Source of the DNA: JBPCOB01 sp051000715
GTDB taxonomy: Bacteria; Actinomycetota; Actinomycetes; JALYNC01
DNA length: 25,205 nucleotides
NCBI GenBank assembly: GCA_051000715.1
Contig: JBPCOB010000126.1
Span: 1 to 25,205 of the forward strand
Direction: 5' to 3'
Shown: positions 15,711 to 23,489 of the stretch, one piece after another
Position numbering within the stretch: position 1 is the stretch's first letter
How the letters are laid out: each line of letters opens with the position of its first letter
The notes under the pieces: model-generated
The model's input: only the letters and a program-made list of their open reading frames with translations
What the model was told of the DNA's origin: nothing
Database searches by the model: none
Position numbers and translations under genes: made by a program

Positions 15711-16760
15711 ATGAAGTCGGTCGGCATCGTCGGTGCGCCGTACAGCGGCAAGACGACCTTCTTCACCGCGCTGACCGCCGCGGACACGACCTCCGGTGGC
15801 GCGCGCGCCAACGTCGCCGTCGTACCGGTGCCGGATCCACGCGTGGACGAGCTGACCCGGCTGCACCGGTCGAAGCAGTCGGTGTACGCCCAGCTGAAGT
15901 TCGTCGACGTCGCCGGCCTGGCCAAGGGGTCCGGCGCCGGCGGGGGGCTGTCCGGGCAGACGCTGGGGCTCCTGCGGGAGGCCGACGCGCTGGCCGTCGT
16001 GGTACGCGGGTACGGCGAGGACGCCGACCCGGCGGCGGAGCTCGCCGACCTGCTGCTGGAGCTGGCCCTCGCCGACCTGACCTCGATCGCGGGGGCGGCG
16101 GACAAGGCGGCCAAGAAGGCCCGCGTAGGTGACCGGGCCGCCGCCGCCGAGGCCGACCTGCTCACTCGCGCCAAGGTGGTCCTCGACGACGGCAGACCGC
16201 TGCGCTCGAGTAGCTGGGACGCCGACGAGCTCGCCGCCTTCCGCAACTTCGCGCCGCTGACCCTCAAGCCCGCGGTCCTGGTGCTCAACACCGACGACGA
16301 GGGAGCGAAGGACGGAGCGGCGCTCGCGGCCGAGCTGGCTCCCGCCCTCGGTCCGGACGCCGAGGGCATCGCGGTGCCGGCCCGGCTCGAGGCGGAGGTC
16401 GGCGGAATGCCGCCGGCCGAGGCGGCGGAGCTGCTCGCGGAGTTCGGCGTGTCCGTCGGCGCGTTGCCCGCGGTGATCGCGTCGGCGTACCGGTTGTTGG
16501 GCCTGCTCACGTTCCTCACCACCGGGGAGGACGAATCGCGGGCCTGGGAGGTACGCCGGGGAGCGACCGCGCCGGAGGCCGCCGGGACCATCCACTCGGA
16601 CCTGCAGCGCGGGTTCATCCGGGCCGAGGTGGTGGGCTACGACGTGCTGGTCAACGCGGGTTCGTGGGACGCCGCCAAGGCGACCGGCAAGCTCCGCGTG
16701 GAGGGCAAGGACTACGTGGTGGCGGAGGGCGACGTGGTCAACATCCGCTTCGCCGTGTGA
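15711..16760 (+). CDS. YchF/OLA1-type P-loop NTPase, divergent
   Basis: 349 residues with YchF architecture: an Obg-like NTPase domain then a C-terminal TGS-like DUF933 domain. The P-loop is GAPYSGKTTFF (8-18), followed by VPVPDPRVDEL, switch II VDVAGLAKGSGAGGGL, LLREADALAVVVRGY, a base-specificity segment VLVLNTDDEG, and at the end LLTFLTTGEDESRAWEVRRG, GTIHSDLQRGFIRAEVV and VVAEGDVVNIRFAV. The last is strongly YchF-like. YchF proteins bind ATP and associate with ribosomes. It departs from the canonical GLPNVGKSTLFNAL P-loop and lacks much of the usual switch I sequence, so it is either a paralogue or a fast-evolving member. It sits 31 bases after the PCD gene and overlaps the next gene by 4 bases (GTGA). 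Confidence 0.8.
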   Translation: MKSVGIVGAPYSGKTTFFTALTAADTTSGGARANVAVVPVPDPRVDELTRLHRSKQSVYAQLKFVDVAGLAKGSGAGGGLSGQTLGLLREADALAVVVRGYGEDADPAAELADLLLELALADLTSIAGAADKAAKKARVGDRAAAAEADLLTRAKVVLDDGRPLRSSSWDADELAAFRNFAPLTLKPAVLVLNTDDEGAKDGAALAAELAPALGPDAEGIAVPARLEAEVGGMPPAEAAELLAEFGVSVGALPAVIASAYRLLGLLTFLTTGEDESRAWEVRRGATAPEAAGTIHSDLQRGFIRAEVVGYDVLVNAGSWDAAKATGKLRVEGKDYVVAEGDVVNIRFAV

Positions 16761-17293
16761 GACGCGTGGTAGTCCTGGTCACCGGCGTACCGGGGGCCGG
16801 CAAGACGACGCTGGCCCGTCAGCTGGCACCGGCGCTGGGGCTGCCGCTGGTGTCCAAGGATGTCGTTAAGGAGACACTCTTCGACGCCCTCGGTACCGGC
16901 GACCGGGCATGGTCCCGGCAGCTCGGCTCGGCGGCGAACGAGGTGCTCTGGTCGCTGTTGCCCGACTTCCCGGCCGGGGCCGTCGTGGACCTGTGGCTGG
17001 ACCCGGGCCGCGATGCCGGTTGCGCCGAGCGCGGGCTCGCGCGCGCAGGTGTCGGCACGGCGTGCGAGGTGCGCTGCGACTGTCCCGGGGAGGTGGCCGT
17101 CGAGCGATACGCCGCCCGGCTGCGGCACCCGGGCCATCTGGCCGCCAACGAGGAGACGCTCCGGCGCATCCGGGAGGCCGCGACGATGCCCGAGCTGGGC
17201 ATCGGACCCGTCCTGCGCGTGGACGCAACCCGCCCGATCGACATCGTCGAGGCCGCATCCTGGGTGCGCCGGATGGCGTCGGAATGCGCCTGA
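16757..17293 (+). CDS. Small P-loop kinase-like ATPase
   Basis: 178 residues. The Walker A motif TGVPGAGKTTLARQLAPALG (9-28) is followed by LPLVSKDVVKETLFDALG, the pattern of the AAA_33/predicted-kinase family, which phosphorylates small molecules or nucleic-acid ends. Later features are AVVDLWLDPG (a Walker B-like strand), RCDCPGEVAVERYAARLRHP (an Arg-rich lid) and the C-terminal LRVDATRPIDIVEAASWV. The substrate is unknown. GTG 16757 overlaps the upstream YchF-like stop (GTGA), and its own stop overlaps the start of the broken phosphotransferase by 10 bases, so all three were one operon. GTG 16766 is an alternative start losing three residues. Confidence 0.78.
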   Translation: MRRVVVLVTGVPGAGKTTLARQLAPALGLPLVSKDVVKETLFDALGTGDRAWSRQLGSAANEVLWSLLPDFPAGAVVDLWLDPGRDAGCAERGLARAGVGTACEVRCDCPGEVAVERYAARLRHPGHLAANEETLRRIREAATMPELGIGPVLRVDATRPIDIVEAASWVRRMASECA

Positions 17294-18154
17294 TACGCGC
17301 ACCCAGGTTGCGGCTGCCGCGGTCCGAGCGCCTGCGGGACGAGCTCGGCGTACCGCGCCGGGTGGTCCCATTGCCCAGCAGCCCCCGGTCGCGCGTGTGG
17401 CGGGTCGAGCTCGGAAGTGCTCCTGCGGTGATCAAACAGGTCGTCGGCGGGACGGACGCCCCGATGCGGTACCAGCGGGAAGTGACGGCGCTGGCGATCG
17501 CCGGCCAGGTCAGCCCACCCGTGGCCCGGGGGTGCTGGGGCTTGACGCCGGCGCTTGCTTGATGGTGCTGGAGTACCTACCGCACCAGAGACCGGGTCCC
17601 AGGTGGGTCCTCGACTGGGCTCGCGCCCTGGCCCGACTGCACACGGCCACCGGGCTCCGGGGCAGGCAGTCTCCCCGCCCGGTCGGCCCCCTCCTGGCAT
17701 GACGCCGACTGCCAGCAGCTCAGCCCCGATGGTCGTCACACACCAACAGGTCGGGAAAGCCGATCCGCAGGTGGGCCAGCTCCGTTGCTCCGCTGCCCAG
17801 GCAGCGGAGGCCGAGGCCGCCTACCGCGAGCAGTGGGGGACAGGCGGCGCGGGACAAGCCGCTCCGGCCGACGTGGCCGACGCGTGCGCTGGCTGGCTGA
17901 TATGCGGGGATGCACTCGTCGAATCCGCCGAGCGCGGCAGGGGGAACCTCTTCAGCCGGCTTGCGGCTTGGGACTGGCGCTGGGGCACGGTCACCGCCCG
18001 GGAGCGGGTCGCCCACCGGCTGGGTGTCATCGCGGGCCTCGGCGGCGAGCACGACTCGTTGGCTGAACTGGCAGAGCTCGCCACCGCCCTGCGCACCCGG
18101 ATGCTGGACCGCTGGCCGGCCCCTCGGCCATCCGCCGACGCCCGACCGGACTGA
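17284..18154 (+). pseudogene. Broken aminoglycoside-phosphotransferase-like gene
   Basis: Three fragments in three frames read as one APH/choline-kinase-like protein. Part 1 (17284-17562) has an N-lobe pattern: SRVWRVELGSAPAVIKQVVG then MRYQREVTALAIAGQVSPPV. At about 17521-17533 (cccggggg) the frame is lost. In the next frame the protein resumes as GVLGLDAGACLMVLEYLP and WVLDWARALARLHTATG, ending at a stop at 17702. Part 3, in the last frame to 18154, gives AYREQWG, ADACAGWLICGDALVESAER and ARERVAHRLGVIAGL, the helical C-terminus of this family. The catalytic loop (HGDxxxxN) and the metal-binding Asp segment are not seen in any frame between parts 2 and 3, and the spacing is too short to hold them. 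So the gene has a probable one-base deletion plus an internal deletion. A sequencing error could explain the first defect but not the second. Confidence 0.7.
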
Positions 18155-18221
18155 CGAACCGGGTCCCGACGGCCCGGCGCGGCTGCGGAAAATGTCCGAG
18201 CTCCCTGCCAACGTGACCGGC

Positions 18222-19646
18222 ATGGACGTTCCCACACTGTTGCTTGTGCTCCTGGCCCTGACCGTTGGCGGGCTCGCGGGTTACCTGTTCCGCGCCGCCC
18301 TCGGGCGGGCGCGCTCGGCCGCAGTAGCCGGCGCCCGCGATCTGGCCGCGGCCGAGACCGAGCGGCTGCGGGCGGAGCGGGACGAGCTAGCGGACCGGCT
18401 GGTGGGGGCGAGGGAAGAAACGGCGCGGCTGACCGCCGTTGTGGAGTACGAGCGGTGCCGGTCGGCCGAGAAGCTGGCGTTCCTCGAGGCGAGCGCAGTT
18501 GCGCTCTCGACCGAGTTCAAGGCGCTGGCCGCGCAGGCGCTCGCCGCCAACAGCGAGCAGTTCCTGCTGCTGGCCGACGCCCGACTGCGGGAGGCCGGTA
18601 CGCAGGCTGCTGGCGAGCTCGAGTCGCGGAAGCTGGCGGTCGAGCACCTCGTTGCGCCACTGCAGGAGACGCTGGCCAAGGTGGAAGGGCAGCTGCAGGC
18701 CGCGGAGTCGGCCCGCGTCTCCGCCCAGGCGGCTCTCACCCGCGAGGTGGAGCTGGTCCGCGCGTCCTCCGAGCAGCTACGTGACCAGACCTCCGCACTG
18801 GTGACCGCCCTGCGCAAGCCGCAGACCCGTGGCCAGTGGGGTGAGATGCAGCTGCGCCGGGTCGTGGAGGTGGCTGGCATGGTCGGCCGCTGCGACTTCG
18901 ACACACAGGCCTCTTCGAGCCGTGACGACGGCGTGCTGCGGCCGGACATGGTCGTCCGGCTGGCCGGCGGCAAGAACGTCGTGGTCGACGCCAAGGTGCC
19001 GCTGATGGCCTTCCTCGACGCCGCCGAGGCGATCGACGAGGCGGTCCGCGACGAGAGACTAAAGGCGCACGCCCGGCACCTGCGCACGCACGTCGACTCG
19101 CTGGCAGCCAAGAGCTACTGGGAACGGCACTCCCCCACCCCGGAGTTCGTAGTCCTGTTCGTCCCCGGCGAGGCTTTTCTGGCCCCGGCGCTCGACGCCG
19201 ATCCGTCCTTGCAGGAGTACGCCGCCAGCAAGGGCGTCCTCCTCGCGACCCCCACCATCCTGATCGGCCTGCTGCGCACGGTGGCCTATGCCTGGACCCA
19301 GGCGGCGCTGGCCGACAACGCCAAGGAGGTGTTCGAGGTGGGCCGCGATCTATACACGCGCCTGTGCACTCTGGGTCACCACGTGGACAAGCTCGGGCGC
19401 TCGATCAATGCCGCGGTCTTCGACTACAACAAGATGGTTGGCTCGCTGGAGACCCGCGTGCTGGTACAGGCCCGCCGGCTGGCCGACCTCGAGGTCGTCG
19501 AGAAGCCGCTGGACCGCCCGCGGATCCTCGATGCCGCCGCCCGTCCGGTGACCGCGCCGGAGCTGCTCGACAGCGATGCACCACCGACCTCGCTGGTGAT
19601 CCTTCCCGGCCCGGGCGCGGTCGAGGAGGCAGCCATGAGCGGGTGA
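18222..19646 (+). CDS. rmuC: RmuC family DNA recombination protein
   Basis: 474 residues. An N-terminal hydrophobic helix (VPTLLLVLLALTVGGLAGYL) anchors a long coiled coil (about 30-220, rich in A, E, R). The RmuC nuclease-like domain follows: KPQTRGQWGEMQLRRVVEVA, GVLRPDMVVRLAGGKNVVVD then AKVPLMAFLDA, HVDSLAAKSYWERHSPTPEF, VVLFVPGEAFLAPALDADPS, LLATPTILIGLLRTVAYAW and a tail helix ending NKMVGSLETRVLVQARRL. RmuC limits recombination between inverted repeats in E. coli, and its domain belongs to the PD-(D/E)XK nuclease clan. ATG 18222 begins right at the membrane helix. ATG 18192 would add ten residues, and neither has a strong Shine-Dalgarno. It follows the broken phosphotransferase by about 67 bases. 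Confidence 0.9.
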   Translation: MDVPTLLLVLLALTVGGLAGYLFRAALGRARSAAVAGARDLAAAETERLRAERDELADRLVGAREETARLTAVVEYERCRSAEKLAFLEASAVALSTEFKALAAQALAANSEQFLLLADARLREAGTQAAGELESRKLAVEHLVAPLQETLAKVEGQLQAAESARVSAQAALTREVELVRASSEQLRDQTSALVTALRKPQTRGQWGEMQLRRVVEVAGMVGRCDFDTQASSSRDDGVLRPDMVVRLAGGKNVVVDAKVPLMAFLDAAEAIDEAVRDERLKAHARHLRTHVDSLAAKSYWERHSPTPEFVVLFVPGEAFLAPALDADPSLQEYAASKGVLLATPTILIGLLRTVAYAWTQAALADNAKEVFEVGRDLYTRLCTLGHHVDKLGRSINAAVFDYNKMVGSLETRVLVQARRLADLEVVEKPLDRPRILDAAARPVTAPELLDSDAPPTSLVILPGPGAVEEAAMSG

Positions 19647-19693
19647 CGAACCGGTCGACGGCGTGGGAGCTCGCCGGCATGGAAGTCAGCGGC

Positions 19694-19699
19694 TAGCCT
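19694..19699 (+). promoter_or_regulatory. Candidate -10 box (TAGCCT) of a leaderless DUF6542 promoter
   Basis: TAGCCT ends 8 bases before GTG 19708. No Shine-Dalgarno before that GTG. Confidence 0.35.
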
Positions 19700-19707
19700 C
19701 TGCGGCC

Positions 19708-20292
19708 GTGCCGGCACAAAGCCATGTCAACAACACCGGGCCGCAGGCCCGGCCCGGCCCGCGACTCCGGCCGGGACCGGACGGGCGAGTCCCCGGATCC
19801 GCACCGGTGCGTCCGCCCACCAGCGGAGCGCTGGCTGACGCTCGCGGCCTGACGTCGTTCGGGGCGGTGCTCTGCGCGTTCGGCCTGGGGCTTGTCGGCG
19901 CGGTCTTCGATGTCGCCACCGGCACCGGGCTGCGTACGGCGTTCGCGGTCTGTTTCGTGCTCGGCTGTGTGGCGGCGGCGGCCGTGGTGCACCACGAGAA
20001 CCTGATGTCGGTCGTGGTGATGCCGCCACTGCTGTTCGTCGCGATCGCCGCCGTGGCGTCGGTGCTGGACAGCGGCGAGGGCGCCAGCTCCTGGGTGACC
20101 CGCCGCGCCTTCGACGTCGTCTCCACAATGGTGACCGGCGCGCCCGTGTTGTGCTGGTCGGTTGCGGCGACGATCGCGGTGGCCACCCTGCGGTTCGCGC
20201 TCTACCGCGTCGCGAGACGTCGCCCGCGCAGCGGGCCGAGCCGGCGGCATCGCGGTTCCCGGCCGCCGGGTTCCCGGTCGGCGTCAGCCTGA
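19708..20292 (+). CDS. DUF6542 family membrane protein
   Basis: 194-residue integral membrane protein. A Pro/Arg-rich hydrophilic N-terminus is followed by about four hydrophobic helices: LTSFGAVLCAFGLGLVGAVF, TAFAVCFVLGCVAAAAVV, VVVMPPLLFVAIAAVASVL and VVSTMVTGAPVLCWSVAATI, and then an Arg-rich C-terminus. Function unknown. The family call comes from length, topology and location: DUF6542 proteins are encoded beside ispH/xseA in many actinobacteria. I chose GTG 19708 because TAGCCT lies 8 bases upstream; the in-frame ATG at 19663 would give 15 unlikely residues. It converges on ispH and overlaps it by 9 bases. Confidence 0.7.
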   Translation: MPAQSHVNNTGPQARPGPRLRPGPDGRVPGSAPVRPPTSGALADARGLTSFGAVLCAFGLGLVGAVFDVATGTGLRTAFAVCFVLGCVAAAAVVHHENLMSVVVMPPLLFVAIAAVASVLDSGEGASSWVTRRAFDVVSTMVTGAPVLCWSVAATIAVATLRFALYRVARRRPRSGPSRRHRGSRPPGSRSASA

Positions 20293-21258
20293 GACAGCCG
20301 ACCGCAGGTCGCGACGGAGCTCCTGCGGCAGCGCGAAGAGCAAGTGCTCCCGCGCCGACTCGACTTCCTCAACCGTGGTCCAGCCTCGTCCGGCGAGCCA
20401 GTCGAGCACCTGTGCAACGAGTTCCTCCGGCACCGAGGCGCCGCTGGTCAGACCCACGGTGGTCACTCCGTCCAGCCAGCGCTCGTCGATGCCGCCGGCG
20501 TCGTCCACCAGGTGGGCCGCGCGCGCTCCGGCCTCCTTCGCCACCTCGACCAGCCGGACCGAGTTAGAGGAGTTCGCAGACCCGACGACCAGCAGCAGCT
20601 GCGAGGCCGCGGCGATCGCCTTGACCGCCAGCTGCCGGTTCTGGGTGGCGTAGCAGATGTCGTCGCTCGGGGGGCCCTGGAGCAGCGGGAAGCGCCGACG
20701 CAGCGCCGCCACGGTGGCGTTGGTCTCGTCCACCGAAAGCGTCGTCTGGGACAGGTAGGACACTCGGGCCGGGTCGCGGACGACCACTGTCGCCGCCTCG
20801 GCCGGACCGTCGACAAGGTGGACGTGGTCGGGCGCCTCTCCCATCGTCCCGACGACCTCCTCGTGGCCTTGGTGCCCGATGAGGAGGATGTCGTGGTCCG
20901 CTGCCGCGAACCGGCGCGCCTCGACATGGACCTTGGTGACCAGCGGGCAGGTCGCGTCGATGGTGCGCAGTCGGCGCTGCCGCGCCTCGTCGTGCACCAC
21001 CGGGGCCACCCCGTGAGCGGAGAAGACGACCAGCTCACCCTCGGGCACGTCCCGGGTCTCCTCGACGAAGATCGCGCCCTTTGCCTCCAGCGACCGGACG
21101 ACGTGGGCGTTGTGCACGATCTGCTTGCGCACGTAGATCGGCGGCCCGTACAGCTCCAGCGCCCTCTCGACGGTGAGCACCGCCCGATCCACCCCCGCGC
21201 AGTAGCCACGCGGCCGCGCCAGCAGCACCCGGCGGGTCGCCGGGGCAGGGGTGCTCAT
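20284..21258 (-). CDS. ispH: IspH (LytB): 4-hydroxy-3-methylbut-2-enyl diphosphate reductase
   Basis: Last enzyme of the MEP isoprenoid pathway. It reduces HMBPP to IPP and DMAPP using a [4Fe-4S] cluster. It has 324 residues. The three cluster cysteines are C20 (RPRGYCAGVDRAV), C104 (IDATCPLVTKVH) and C202 (DDICYATQNRQ). Substrate-binding histidines are H49 (KQIVHNAHVV), H82 (VFSAHGVAP) and H132 (IGHQGHEEV), with the proton-relay Glu at 134 and SSNS near 229-232. ATG 21258 is the start: TACCAT sits 6 bases upstream, and ARPRGYC follows at the expected distance. The longer open frame upstream (to 21591) overlaps the divergent gene and is spurious. All active-site residues are present. Confidence 0.96.
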   Translation of the reverse strand: MSTPAPATRRVLLARPRGYCAGVDRAVLTVERALELYGPPIYVRKQIVHNAHVVRSLEAKGAIFVEETRDVPEGELVVFSAHGVAPVVHDEARQRRLRTIDATCPLVTKVHVEARRFAAADHDILLIGHQGHEEVVGTMGEAPDHVHLVDGPAEAATVVVRDPARVSYLSQTTLSVDETNATVAALRRRFPLLQGPPSDDICYATQNRQLAVKAIAAASQLLLVVGSANSSNSVRLVEVAKEAGARAAHLVDDAGGIDERWLDGVTTVGLTSGASVPEELVAQVLDWLAGRGWTTVEEVESAREHLLFALPQELRRDLRSAVSG

Positions 21259-21264
21259 GACCTC

Positions 21265-21270
21265 ATGGTA
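21265..21270 (-). promoter_or_regulatory. Candidate -10 box (TACCAT) of a leaderless ispH promoter
   Basis: TACCAT on the minus strand ends 6 bases before ATG 21258. A GAGG sequence lies within those 6 bases, so a short leader cannot be excluded. Confidence 0.4.
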
Positions 21271-21363
21271 GGTGCCGCGAGGCTGGGGCCGACCGTTACC
21301 CTCGGGGCAGGCGGCGGCAGGCAACCTGCAAACCGCACCCGTCCGTGGAAAGGATTGACCCCC

Positions 21364-21921
21364 ATGGCTCTGCGACCGCCGCTGCCTCCGGCCGCTGGCG
21401 CCATCGCCACGACAGCGGTCGGTCTGCTCGCCGCCAGCGTGCGCCGCGCCTCCCGGCTTCCGGCGCGGGCAGCGCGGTTGCCGGTGCGGGCGGCCCGGCG
21501 AGTGGGTTCGGCACTGCCCGTCCCGGAGGGGGTGCGCCGGGAGTACGACGCACTGGCCGAGCGAGGCGCCGCGGTGGTCTCCCGTTTGCACCGTCCGCCA
21601 TCCCCGGAGGAGCTAGCAGCCGCCGTGGACGCCGGCGCGCCCGGCACCGCCAGCGACGTCGTCGAGCGAGCCCAGGAGCAGGTGCAGGCCGACGGCGTGC
21701 CGTCCGGTGCCGGGCTCCAGCACGGCGAGCTGCCGCTCCCCGACTTCGACCACCTCACCCTCGGGTCGCTGCGGGGACGGCTACGACGGCTGTCGCTCGA
21801 CGAGCTCGTGCAGCTCCGGGGGTACGAGGTCGCGCACGGCAACCGGCTCCCCATCGTGACGATGCTCGACAACCGGATCGCCAAGCTGACCGCCGAGCCG
21901 CAGGGCGGCGTCCAGGCATAG
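21364..21921 (+). CDS. Rv1109c-like lipid-droplet-associated family protein
   Basis: 185 residues. The N-terminus is an amphipathic, Ala/Arg/Pro-rich segment (about 1-50; AGAIATTAVGLLAASVRRAS and repeated RxPxRAAR) suited to lipid-surface binding. A conserved C-terminal module follows: LPDFDHLTLGSLRGRLRRLS, LDELVQLRGYEVAHGNRLPI, VTMLDNRIAKL. The C-terminal block and the location between ispH and xseA match M. tuberculosis Rv1109c, whose family is annotated as lipid-droplet associated. The molecular role is otherwise unknown. ATG 21364 has a GGAAAGGA Shine-Dalgarno (21347-21354). It diverges from ispH with a 105-base gap. Confidence 0.75.
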   Translation: MALRPPLPPAAGAIATTAVGLLAASVRRASRLPARAARLPVRAARRVGSALPVPEGVRREYDALAERGAAVVSRLHRPPSPEELAAAVDAGAPGTASDVVERAQEQVQADGVPSGAGLQHGELPLPDFDHLTLGSLRGRLRRLSLDELVQLRGYEVAHGNRLPIVTMLDNRIAKLTAEPQGGVQA

Positions 21922-21977
21922 CCCCGGCCGGCCGGTGCGGCTCGACGGCGTACCGCTCGTCGGCAGAGGTAGCCGCA

Positions 21978-21983
21978 TAGGCT
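21978..21983 (+). promoter_or_regulatory. Candidate -10 box (TAGGCT) of a leaderless xseA promoter
   Basis: TAGGCT ends 6 bases before ATG 21990. No Shine-Dalgarno before the ATG. Confidence 0.4.
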
Positions 21984-21989
21984 GCCCCG

Positions 21990-23216
21990 ATGGCGCTGTC
22001 TTCGACGCCGGAGTCGCCTTTACCGGTGCGCACGGTGGCCAAGGCCATCAGCGACTGGGTCGGCCGGCTCGGCCGGGTCTGGGTCGAGGGCCAGGTCACC
22101 GAGCTGACCCGTCGGCCGGGTGTGAGCTCGGTCTTCTTCACGCTGCGGGATCCCGTGGCCGACGTCTCGGTCCAGGTTCGCTGTGGCCGCGACGTCTACA
22201 ACACCGTCGTGCCGCCGCTGGCCAGCGGTGCCCGGGTGGTCCTCAGCGCCCGACCGGAGTTCTTCCTGACCCGCGGAACGCTGTCGCTGACGGCGTACGA
22301 GATCCGTCCGCTCGGACTGGGCGCCCTGCTGGCACGACTGGAGGCGCTGCGCGCGGTGCTCGCCGCCGAGGGGCTGTTCGCGGCGGAACGGAAGCGGCCG
22401 CTGCCGTTCCTGCCCCGGGTCGTCGGGCTGGTGACCGGCCGGGCCAGCGCGGCCGAGCGCGATGTCCTGGACAACGCCCGCCGGCGCTGGCCGGCCGTGC
22501 GCTTCCGGGTCGAGGCGGTCGCGGTGCAGGGGCCGTTCGCGGTGGAGTCGATAATCGGGGCGCTCACCGCGCTGGATGCCGACCCCGAGGTGGAGGTGAT
22601 CGTGCTGGCCCGCGGCGGCGGCTCGGTCGAGGACCTGCTGCCGTTCTCCGACGAGGCCCTGTGTCGGAGGGTTGCGGGCTGCCGGACGCCGGTCGTGAGC
22701 GCGGTCGGACACGAGTCCGACGTTCCGCTGCTCGACCTCGTCGCCGACCGGCGCGCCTCCACCCCCACGGACGCCGCCAAGCTGGTGGTCCCCGACGTCG
22801 CCGAGGAGGCGGCCCGGGTGCTCGCGCTGCGCGACCGCGCCCGGCGCTCGCTGGGTCTGGCCCTGGACCGGGAGTACGCCGGGCTCGCCGCCCTGCGCGG
22901 ACGGCCGGTGCTCGCCGATCCGGCTCGGCAGCTCGAGCGCCATTCGACCGACACCGGCGCCTTCCAGGAGCGAGCCGGCCGCGCCGTCGCGGCCCATCTC
23001 GCCACCGCCGTCGCCGAGCTCGGCAGTGCCCGAGCCCGGCTGATCGCGCTCTCCCCCGCCGCCACTCTGGAGCGCGGATACGCCGTGGTCCAGCGCCGGG
23101 ACCGGACCGTCGTGCGGACACCGGAGCAGGTGTCGGCCCGCGAGATGCTGCGGTTACGTCTGGCGGGCGGCGAGTTGCGGGCAACGGTCAGCACCGTGCC
23201 GGCGGCCCCGCGGTGA
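21990..23216 (+). CDS. xseA: Exodeoxyribonuclease VII large subunit
   Basis: Catalytic subunit (408 residues) of ExoVII, which degrades single-stranded DNA from both ends. The N-terminal OB fold (about 13-105) has VRTVAKAISDWV, VWVEGQVTELTRRPG, SVFFTLRD and GTLSLTAYEIRPLGLGALLA. The catalytic region follows with LPFLPRVVGLVTGRASAAER, then ARGGGSVEDLLPFSDEAL from residue 207 and VVSAVGHESDVPLLDLVADR with RASTPTDAA. A coiled-coil segment for XseB binding and a C-terminal LERGYAVVQ follow. It is a little shorter than E. coli XseA (456), mostly in the coiled coil. Its stop overlaps xseB (GTGA), giving coupled translation of the two subunits. Confidence 0.95.
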   Translation: MALSSTPESPLPVRTVAKAISDWVGRLGRVWVEGQVTELTRRPGVSSVFFTLRDPVADVSVQVRCGRDVYNTVVPPLASGARVVLSARPEFFLTRGTLSLTAYEIRPLGLGALLARLEALRAVLAAEGLFAAERKRPLPFLPRVVGLVTGRASAAERDVLDNARRRWPAVRFRVEAVAVQGPFAVESIIGALTALDADPEVEVIVLARGGGSVEDLLPFSDEALCRRVAGCRTPVVSAVGHESDVPLLDLVADRRASTPTDAAKLVVPDVAEEAARVLALRDRARRSLGLALDREYAGLAALRGRPVLADPARQLERHSTDTGAFQERAGRAVAAHLATAVAELGSARARLIALSPAATLERGYAVVQRRDRTVVRTPEQVSAREMLRLRLAGGELRATVSTVPAAPR

Positions 23217-23428
23217 GTGCTCCGCCGGAACCCAGCTACGAGCAGGCCCGCGACGAGCTGGTCGAAGTGGTCCGCCGGCTCGAGGCCGGTGGCGTGACCC
23301 TCGAGGAGTCGCTCGGGCTGTGGGAGCGTGGCGAGGAGCTGGCCGGCATCTGCCAGCGGTGGCTGGACGGCGCCCGCGCCCGGCTGGCCGCGGCGGGGGG
23401 CGAGAACCAAGTCCCGAATCAGCCCTAG
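23213..23428 (+). CDS. xseB: Exodeoxyribonuclease VII small subunit
   Basis: 71-residue helical subunit that coats the coiled coil of XseA. The family core is visible: YEQARDELVEVVRRLEAGGV then TLEESLGLWERGEELAGICQ and LDGARARLA. GTG 23213 overlaps the xseA stop by 4 bases, a standard arrangement giving excess small subunit by coupling. It is normal length. The gene is followed by a 61-base convergent gap in which I see no clear terminator hairpin. Confidence 0.93.
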   Translation: MSAPPEPSYEQARDELVEVVRRLEAGGVTLEESLGLWERGEELAGICQRWLDGARARLAAAGGENQVPNQP

Positions 23429-23489
23429 TTTCCGGTTGCCAGGATGACGTCCAGCCGGCGTAGGGGGCCAATCGTCGCGATGGCGGCGG

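Noticed and set aside
20344..21921. Long + strand frame that would extend the Rv1109c-like gene by over 300 residues
   Set aside because: The upstream part is antisense to ispH. ATG 21364 has a good Shine-Dalgarno and begins the conserved protein.
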